A stretch of 25,314 nucleotides of DNA from Cytidiella melzeri (Eukaryota; Basidiomycota; Agaricomycetes; Polyporales; Irpicaceae), in NCBI GenBank assembly GCA_022592445.1, contig JABYQR010000509.1, positions 1 through 25,314 on the forward strand, written 5' to 3'. The translations under genes and the position numbers were made by a program. Shown piece after piece: positions 18,455-25,314 of this stretch. The notes beneath the pieces were generated by a model. That model saw only the letters and a program-made list of their open reading frames with translations, searched no databases and was not told the DNA's origin. How positions within the stretch are numbered: position 1 is the first letter of the stretch; the number at the start of each line of letters is the position of its first letter.

Positions 18455-18660
18455 TGTCTCATTGGATCAACTCCCAGAACATGTTACATGTGTCCTGTTG
18501 ATGTCTGAACTGCCTCATCCCCATTGGAACTGCCACAGGCTGTGTTCTAGTTGTCACTCCTGCTTAGAGAGCAACTAATGATTGTGAAACTTTGTGGAAC
18601 AATCAGATGCAGTGCCCACTTCTGATGCAACCACAAATCTACATTCTTCAAGAATATAGG
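18455..18660 (+). repeat. Single diverged copy of the 143-bp repeat family
   Basis: tcctgttgatgtctgaactg, the ccacaggctgtgttct block and gagagcaactaatgattgtg match the 6671-7099 array in the same orientation. The flanking similarity (acatgttaca.gtg before, caagaatata after) also matches. A shorter piece (gtgttctgattgtaatac) recurs near 18737. Confidence 0.82.
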
Positions 18661-18832
18661 GGTGAGGAAGTTTTCTGATAATCAGCTCCCAAAGTACTGG
18701 TAATTCTCATCCAGAGCCAAAATATATGTGAAATGTGTTCTGATTGTAATACTTGCTCGAGTAGCAAGCAATGTGTGTAGATTGCTGTACATGTATCTGA
18801 CCAGAATTTGACATCATCTTGCTTAAGTTCCA

Positions 18833-19272
18833 GCAAGAAGGAACTTTGTGATGGCAAGGGGTGGACCCAACCAGCCCAGTAGGTCTCTCAGACTTAAATA
18901 AGCGCCAATGCAGATGAGATTGAATAGGCACTTGCACCCTTGTCCCACCTCACAGGGGCTGGCACTCGGACCTCTGGCCATGTTTCAAACTTTGCCGGAT
19001 TATCCCGTGGGCTGCCTTTGGTAGCCCCAGCCCTTGCCATGACCTAATTTCCGCAAGAAGGAACTTTGTGATGGCAAGGGGTGGACCCAACCAGCCCAGT
19101 AGGTCTCTCAGACTTGAATAAGCGCCAATGCAGATGAGATTGAATAGGCACTTGCACCCTTGTCCCACCTCACAGGGGCTGGCACTCGGACCTCTGGCCA
19201 TGTTTCAAACTTTGCCGGATTATCCCGTGGGCTGCCTTTGGTAGCCCCAGCCCTTGCCATGACCTAATTTCC
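18833..19272. repeat. Tandem duplication of a 220-bp unit with imperfect terminal inverted repeats
   Basis: 18833-19052 and 19053-19272 are identical except for one base (cttAaataag versus cttGaataag), 219 of 220. Within each unit, gatggcaagggg near the left end is mirrored by cccttgccatgac near the right end. Read on the minus strand, tggcaagggctgg and ggtccgagtgcc resemble Pol III A and B boxes about 65 bases apart. It could be a MITE or a short tRNA-derived element; neither is proven. GC content is higher than the surroundings. Confidence 0.88.
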
Positions 19273-19915
19273 CAGGAAAACTCTTGGAGTCCTATTCTTC
19301 TGAAAGGGACCACATGTGATACTATCTATGTACTTGTGCTACACCTCCTGAACCTTTAATTTTTTGTCCTAAGTCTACACATAACTGCAAGAAATGATGA
19401 GCTGATGAATGAGTGAGCAGAGGCAAAAGTGATCAACAATTCACAAAAGGGTGGGACATAGCATGCGCCAGGGAAGAAGTCTAGCTTGCAACTCCCAAGT
19501 CCAAGGAAGTGCAAGTCTTGTAATCAGGTGATGCAATGTTGACCAGGAGATGCATGGTGTTGTGTCATAGGGAAGTATGTAAAACATGTCTTGAGTGCCA
19601 AGCATCTGTTGATGCTAGTCCAACCTGTGACCAAAGAACTTGTGGCACACCCAGACCTTTGAGTGCGCCAGTCCAAATGCAGACCCAGATGCCATGTGAA
19701 AAGCAAGACAGGGACTTGCACTGAATCCTACCTTTGAGAAATGCTGCCAGGCCAAAGCTGTAAGAAATGTCTGCGGTTTGACAGAGAAGCCTTATGGTAT
19801 GGTAGAACACTGTCTCTGTATAACTTCACATTGGCTGTGACTGATAGGAAGGTAGGGACTTACTGTGGAGAAAATTCAGGAGTGCCATTGAGTAAAGATT
19901 GATAAGATTGCATGC
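19273..19915. other. Spacer, no gene recognised
   Basis: Short ORFs on both strands (for example 19536-19724) overlap each other and show no motif. No repeat or RNA gene was seen. Confidence 0.4.
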
Positions 19916-20017
19916 CTACATCAGGAAACAATGACTTGTCTACCAGAGGCTACCAGCAGCTCCAGAGAGGTAGCAACCGGTAGCTCAGGTAGACAAGATT
20001 TTTTTTTCCTGATGTAG
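19916..20017. repeat. Small foldback element, about 102 bp
   Basis: ctacatcagg at 19916-19925 pairs with cctgatgtag at 20008-20017. Further in, gacttgtctacc pairs with ggtagacaag and ggctacc pairs with ggtagc, so nearly the whole segment folds into a bulged hairpin. It has the size and shape of a small MITE. No convincing target-site duplication was seen. Confidence 0.7.
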
Positions 20018-21386
20018 CCAATTTCTGGGTGTATCACCACTGTCTTTGCTTTCCTCAGCCTGACTCTACAGAGGCAAAGTTCCTTCTTGAGCTTCAAGGC
20101 AAGAAACAAGGTGTTGGCTGTATAATCTTGCTCAAAATTCACTGCAAACACAACTGAATTGAGCAGTGCTGGAGATACTAAAAGCATATCTACTGCAAGA
20201 GCCCCACCTTGGAGAAGGAGGCAGATCTTGACTCAGTTCCCTTGAATTACATTTGCTCGTCAGTGCCAATCATGTTTGTGCATACAACAGCTCTTTTGAC
20301 CATCTTAACACAGTTTTTCTACAGGCACTCTGCTCTTCTTGGATGGGTCTTCATAGAAAGCAGGCTGCATGAGCCAGTAAAGACTATTGCAATTTTCAGT
20401 GACATTTCTTGAACCCCTGATAACTGGGAATATATTTGAATGTTTTTGTGATATTTCTCAAAGTACCCTACAAAAAATACATGGTTTTCAGATATTTTTG
20501 AGTGCAAGCACATGTCACAGTGTGACAATGGTAGTTGAAACAGTCCTGGGTCTATCTTACAAATATTCAGAAGTTGTATCTTGCCAATTGTTGGCCCTAC
20601 TTTTACAACTTGCATTAATCAGATGTAAGCTGTAATTGTTGTAGTTCTCTACAGAGAGTGGCAGTGTGACTGTTGCTAGTGCTGCGGTTGACATGGTAGA
20701 TGGCAGTGACTGTGGTGATGGTGTAGTGAGGAGTTTACCTGGAAAACTCTTTGTCTCAGATGAGGAAGTGATCTCAGTTTAGTACATGATTGAGACCTTC
20801 ACAGTTTTGTTCTCATTAATCAGCTGTAATCTGTAGTCCTCCACATTATAATTTGTGCCACTCAATTGAACTGTATTTGCATCAATCAGGGGAGACTTGT
20901 GGTTGCAGCAACACAATTCAAGCAATACAGGTGCTACCAATAATCCAAGCAACTTCTGTGGACACTTTTTTGGCATGAAAAAAAGGATTTATCTATACCC
21001 CAATTGGCCAGAAACATCAGACCCTTAGCTGTCTTTTTCTTTTGCTCTCTGCCCCTCTCCCTGCAGGAAGGCAGTGCATGTGGCAGCATAGCCTGGCACC
21101 AAGGATATTGTATAGTACAGTAAGCTATGTAACTAGGTTCTAGACATATAGGAGGATCTTGATTTATGTTCCATTCTACCATTTATAGAACAATGAAGTA
21201 AGTGTCCTGACAACAAGGATCCTGTCATTGAGACATTGCAATCCTGCCTCTTCTGTAAGTACTGTTTGAAGCTGCTGTATCTGCTATATAAGCCCACTTG
21301 CCACCATTCTCTTACCTCAGCCCCACTACCTTCAGATCTTACAAGCGCAGGCTGGTGAGTACACAAATTTTCACAGTTCACTCACC
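20018..21386. other. Spacer, no gene recognised; promoter-like end
   Basis: No ORF here has recognisable domains. Near the right end, TATATAAG at 21285-21292 is followed by a pyrimidine-rich stretch and GTGAGT at 21355-21360. This resembles the TATA/GGTGAGTA layout at the end of LTR A. It may be the tail of an unrecognised plus-strand solo LTR. Confidence 0.4.
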
Positions 21387-22144
21387 TGACACGGAGACAG
21401 GGCTCGACGTGACAAAAAGGGACACGATGCGGATGACGACGAGGAGGTGGTGGCAGGCGTGAAGCACAATGCGTTCACCAGCTATCAAACTTATTCAGAA
21501 GGCTAGCCCAGTAAAGACCAAGTTAGTATTTGTACTACCAGCTATATAGTACAAGAGGGGGTGGCTTACCTAGCCCAGTAAAGACCAAGAGGTCGAGATG
21601 GGGGGCTAGGAGCGTACATGTAGCAGTATATATAGACTTCAGGGACCTGCGCACAGACCATGTTGAGGGCAGGCTTTGCAAGAAGCCGTGTGAACGAAGA
21701 ACAAAAGGACTACCTAAAGGAGAACAATAGCTATTGTCTAGACCTTGCCAAGAACTCTATCCGTGAGAGAATCTATCTAAAAGGAGACCAACTATTGTAT
21801 TCCATTCCCACACCTGTGAGAACATCCTTCCATAAAGAGAACAATAAGGAAAGAACAATAAGGAGCCCATGTGGGCAGTTTCTATGACGTCAAACCCTAG
21901 CTATGGGCTGAGCCATGTGCTTGTAGCCATGTGGTCTTACTTAAGCTAAGTCACATGCCAGTGTGACGTAGTAGCAAGTAATGTGACCGTGTGGAGCGTC
22001 TAAGCCACGTGATACGGGCGCTTAATAGACGTGAAAAGGGAGTTTATGCAGAGAAGGTTGCAACTGAGCTGCAGCCCGGAGTTTTATAGATAAAAACAAG
22101 AGGTAAATTGCGAAAATTAAGGGCTAGTCAGGCCATCCATGACA
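21387..22144 (-). repeat. 3' LTR of chromovirus C
   Basis: The element reads on the minus strand. The LTR starts TGTCATGG at 22144 directly after its polypurine tract. The far end is set at TGACACGG (plus strand, 21387), giving about 758 bp with TG...CA ends; this edge is an estimate. A TATATATA box lies at 21627-21634. Two copies of ctagcccagtaaagaccaag occur (starting at 21503 and 21570). Similarity to the solo LTR in element B is visible in these motifs and in a gatgacgac-rich block. Confidence 0.7.
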
Positions 22145-22158
22145 TTACCCCCCTCCTA
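22145..22158 (-). promoter_or_regulatory. Polypurine tract of chromovirus C
   Basis: On the minus strand aggaggggggtaa lies directly before the LTR start TGTCATGG, the same arrangement as in element A. Confidence 0.85.
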
Positions 22159-22309
22159 AAATCGAGCGTCCTCGCGAAGCATCACTGTGCTGTGGTGATA
22201 GAGGTCTTCTACCCGTCTACAGGGATTCAGCAGAATTGCCCCGATTGTCTAGTCAGAAGGATGCTAGGAAGTTTCTCCCCTTCTGGTGTCGTTGACTCGA
22301 CGTTACCCG

Positions 22310-22800
22310 TCAGTGTGATGTTCTTGAGATATCCAGACCGATGTGTTTGCCTTCATCCCAGCTAAGATCGTATGTAGATGGATAGATCGTGCGAAGGAAA
22401 GCGGGGTCGGTCTGGGTATTGAATTCCCGAAAGTGCGAGCGGAGATCCGCGAAGAGTGAAGCTTTGATGACCCGGGGCGCTCCGGGGTTTGCTTTGTAGA
22501 AGTCGTCAATCGCTTCTTGACTATTCTCGAGGTTTTCAACCGGTTCCCAGCTATTGTGTCCGTCTGAATACCCTTCCCATTTGACAAGGAATTGCAATTT
22601 CTTCCAACGTCCGTGTAGCCTGCTGTCTAGCACCTTTTCGACGACATACTGTTCTTCTCCTTCTATGACGATAGGATCAGGAGGTGGAGGTACGTCTTTG
22701 CCGTTGTCGTGCCAGGGACTTAGACGGTTGATATGGAAGACGGGGTGGATTCGGAGATAGTTGGGTAGATCGAGTTTGTAATCGAGATCGCCAATGCGTT
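22310..22800 (-). pseudogene. Integrase C-terminus and chromodomain of chromovirus C
   Basis: After a one-base shift near 22805 the frame reads RIHPVFHINRLSPWH, then EEQYVVEKVLDSRL, LQFLVKWEGYSDGHNSWEP and VENLENSQEAIDDFYKANPG, a complete chromodomain. A tail of about 45 residues follows to the stop at 22310. The 22633 Met is internal; the protein is the end of the Pol polyprotein. The domain is expected to guide integration to methylated histone H3. Confidence 0.9.
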
Positions 22801-23740
22801 CATGACCTTGTACGGGCCGAGCTGTCGAGGACCGAGTTTAGGGGTAGCCTGATGAATCTGGACGTTCTTAGCGTTTAGCCAGACCATGTCCCCTACTTGG
22901 AAGACGCGTGGAGAACGCTTCTCAGACTCGTAAAGTTGCTTCATCTTTTCTTTGCTTAGACGAAGAGCTGCTTCGGTCTCCTTTCGTACTCGAGCCATAT
23001 TATCAAGGCGTTCATCGAGTGAAGGGATATTGCTTCGCTTGCCAACTGGTATAGTGAAGTCGGGGCGATATCCGTAGATGACTTCAAACGGTGTTTGTGA
23101 GTTACCCGCATGTACTCGCGAGTTGAGTGCAAACTCAGCCGCCGGCAGATGATCGACCCAGTCGTCTTGTCGTTGCTGACAGAATAGACGCAGATACTGT
23201 TCGATATCCTGGTTTTTGCGTTCGACTTTGCCATTTCCTTGCGGATGATAGGCGGTCGTAAAACCAGTCTCTATGCCTAGGCGGTGATAGAGCGCACGCA
23301 TGAAGCGTGCTGCAAACTGGGGTCCTCGGTCAGAGAACACCTTCTTGGGAATGCCGTGAAGTCGGAATACTTCTTTGTAGTGTAGATCGGCAATCCCCTC
23401 AGCGTTAACCTTAGTAGTAGTGGGGATGATGTGCGTTTGATCGGAGTAATGGTCGACGTAGACCGCGATCGAATCAAATCCCTTAGAAGGTGGTAGCTGA
23501 GTGATGAGATCTACTCCGACGTGTTCCCAAGGTCCGGCCGGAGTTTCCTGAGGTTGTAGTACTGCTTTAGGGTGCGGAGCTGACTTATAGCGTTGACAGC
23601 GATCACAGCCTAGTACGTAAGACTCAACGAAAGCATTCATCTTTGGCCACCAATAGTGTCGTGAGACAGCTCTATGGTGCCATGTTTGCCCGGATGACCA
23701 GCCGCGGGTGCGTCATGGCAAGATTTGACGATTTCGTGAC
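22720..23740 (-). pseudogene. int: Integrase of chromovirus C
   Basis: The zinc-binding His pair (CHDAPAAGHPG, about 23690-23740) lies one frame before the main segment, separated by a one-base loss near 23668 in a block resembling LVSRHYWWP. The main segment from 23640 has Cys pair GCDRCQ (residues 12 and 15). The triad is Asp44 (VGVDLI), Asp104 (FSDRGPQF) and Glu140 (GKVERKNQ), with exactly 35 residues between the last two. GDMVWLNAKN and LGPRQLGPYKV form the GPY-type end. The frame is lost near 22805; the last residues before the stop at 22720 are out of frame. Confidence 0.92.
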
Positions 23741-24450
23741 GGAGCTCTTTGTTGTTAGGGATGTAGAGTTTTCCCTTGTAATAGATGAGCCCGTCACTCT
23801 CTTCCCATTCGAGTAAACCGCTGACAAGTTTGCGAGGACCCTTCTTGCGAAGGGTAGCGAGAGCTTGTGCGACTTCTGCTTCTTGCTCCGTGCATTCTCG
23901 GATCTTTGATTCGAGTGGAGAAGCAGTGGCAGTGCACTAGTAGCGAGGATCCGGAAGTGTTCCGGTTTCAGTACCACCTGATCCTTGTTGTCTTCTTCGT
24001 CCGTGACAGCGTGAGAGTGAAGACGAGAGAGAGGATCAGCGTGTATCATGGTACTACCGGGCTTGTGTACCAACACGAAGTCGAAGTCAGCCAAGAGTAA
24101 TGACCAACGTGCTTGACGTCGAGTGAGGTGTTGCGCAGTCTTCCAGTACTGCAGGTTTGCGTGATCTGTCCAGATCTCAAACGGTTCCTTGAGCCCCTCA
24201 AGGTAGTGGCGCCAATCTTTGAGAGCCTCGGTGATGGCTAACATCTCCCGATCAAAGATTTCGTAGTTACGCTCTGCTTCAGTCATAGAGGCGGACCGGT
24301 AGGCGATAGGGTGGTAGAATCCATCTTCCTTCGATTTCTGGGAGATGATTCCACCGGTTGCATAGCCCGAGGCATCGACTTCTAGGCGTGTAGGGAGTTC
24401 AGGGTCCCAGACTGCCAAGATAGGCTTAGTGGTAAAGGCCTTCTTTAGCA
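23672..24450 (-). pseudogene. rnh: RNase H and linker of chromovirus C
   Basis: The segment continues from RT in one frame: TRLEVDASGYATGGIISQ (first catalytic Asp), NYEIFDREMLAITEALKDWR (Glu), FEIWTDHANLQYW (Asp), then LTRRQARWSLLLADFDFV and ADPLSRLHS. All expected acidic residues are present. A frameshift near 23940 follows, after LKPEHFRILATSA; the last part of the ORF to 23672 is out of frame, while the true linker (KLYIPNNKELRHEIVK) reads in another frame. Confidence 0.92.
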
Positions 24451-25314
24451 GCGTGAAGGCAGTCTCTTGTGCTGGACCCCAGACAAACGGTACGTCCTTC
24501 TTAGTAAGGTCGTGTAGAGGCCGTGCGTGCTTTGAGAAGTCTTGAATGAAGCGGCGATAGAAGTTGGCAAACCCGATGAATCCTCTGACTTCTTTGAGGT
24601 TCTTGGGTGTGGGCCACGTAGAAACTGCTTGGACTTTGACAGGGTCCATAGCTACTTCGCCGGCGCGAATGATCAACCCGAGGTATTCGATCTCAGATTT
24701 CTCAAACTCGCACTTTTCCGGCCGGAGGTAGAGATCGTGCTGTTGAAGTCGCTCGAGGACTTCATGTACAACCTTGCGATGCTCTGTCAGGTTGTTGCTC
24801 CAGATCAAGATGTCATCTAGATAGACAGCCACCTTGCCTTCGGCACGAGGTCGGCGAAGATGTTGTCCATCAGAGCTTGGAAGGTAGCGGGTGAGTTCGT
24901 GAGACCGAAGAACATGACTTTAGGTTCAAAGAGTCCTCGGTTGGTAACGAAAGCCGCTTTGTATTCATCTCCTTCTTTGATGCGGACATTGTGATATCCC
25001 CAACGAACATCGAACTTGGTGAAGATCTTTGCACCCTTGAGCTTGTTGATAATGTCGGTAGCAAGCGGTAGTGGGTAACGATTCTTTACAGTGATGTCGT
25101 TGAGTTTGCGGTAGTCCTGAATAAGTCGGAGTTTGTTGTCCTTCTTTTTGATGAAAAAGACTGGAGAAGCCATTGGAGACTTAGAAGGCGTGATGTAACC
25201 TTTCGCTAGGTTCTCCTGAATGAACTTGTCAAGCTCGGCTTGTTCGTTCAGGGGCATAGGATAAACTTTCGATTTGATAGTCTCAGGAGCGCTGGTTTGA
25301 GATCAATCGAATGG
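24451..25314 (-). pseudogene. rt: Reverse transcriptase of chromovirus C, N-terminus beyond the window
   Basis: Blocks in order: KVYPMPLNEQAELDKFI, SPMASPVFFIKKKDNKL, LIQDYRKLNDITVKNRYPLP, IFTKFDVRWGYHNVRIKEGD and FFGLTNSPATFQALMDN. After a one-base shift near 24845 come AVYLDDILIWS (catalytic YLDD), PEKCEFEKSEIEYLG and GFIGFANFYRRFIQDF. The Met at 25257 is not a start: the polyprotein continues upstream with AIDLKPG-like sequence across a further shift near 25285. Apart from indels the domain looks functional. Confidence 0.94.

Larger units (their letters stand above)
21387..25314 (-). mobile_element. Ty3/gypsy chromovirus C, 3' part, minus strand
   Basis: Reading from 25314 downward: RT, RNase H, integrase, chromodomain, polypurine tract, LTR. 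Gag, protease and the 5' LTR lie beyond the right edge. All catalytic motifs I can see are intact and I found no substitution-type nonsense codon. The frame is interrupted only by about five small indels (near 25285, 24845, 23940, 23668 and 22805). It is much better preserved than element A and may be a recent insertion. Confidence 0.92.

Noticed and set aside
18833..19272. A tRNA gene in the 220-bp unit
   Set aside because: Only box-like fragments are present; no cloverleaf with acceptor stem and anticodon arm could be drawn.
20319..20615. Minus-strand ORF of 98 aa as a host gene
   Set aside because: No recognisable domain, no supporting splice pattern, and AT-rich composition like the neighbouring spacer.

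Overview
The window is a retrotransposon graveyard from a fungal nuclear genome, most likely a basidiomycete (Agaricomycetes). That placement rests on the element types (chromodomain Ty3/gypsy chromoviruses with TGTCA-type LTRs and a Ty1/copia element), the lack of bacterial gene organisation, and the pattern of decay. I cannot name a genus. I found no convincing host protein gene, tRNA or rRNA.

Layout. (1) 1-6056, plus strand: a decayed Ty3/gypsy chromovirus (element A) entered inside gag. It runs gag, protease, reverse transcriptase (RT), RNase H, integrase, chromodomain, polypurine tract (PPT), then a 3' LTR of about 720 bp. (2) 6057-8314: AT-rich non-coding DNA with a three-copy 143-bp tandem repeat, a near-perfect 424-bp foldback element, a dispersed repeat, and a very old minus-strand Ty1/copia integrase relic. 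(3) 8315-14008, plus strand: a complete but dead Ty1/copia element (element B). It has two 366-bp LTRs, a CACAT target-site duplication, a primer-binding site of the half-tRNA type, and a 484-bp solo LTR inside gag. (4) 14009-16260: the other half of the split copia relic, plus a twelve-unit array of about 61 bp. (5) 16261-21386: AT-rich DNA with several duplicated or palindromic small repeats and no recognisable gene. (6) 21387-25314, minus strand: the 3' part of a second chromovirus (element C), far better preserved than A, leaving the window inside RT.

Order of events. A copia element landed first (minus strand, now a relic). Element B then inserted into its integrase frame, duplicating CACAT. 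A gypsy LTR related to that of element C then inserted into element B's gag, duplicating GTTGA, and was reduced to a solo LTR. Removing each insertion restores the reading frame around it.

Two decay signatures stand out. In element B, most LTR-LTR differences, two nonsense codons and the loss of catalytic Asp in both protease and integrase are CpG transitions, as expected from deamination of methylated cytosine. In all three recognisable elements, many frameshifts look like loss of one base from a short run of identical bases; this may partly be assembly error rather than biology.
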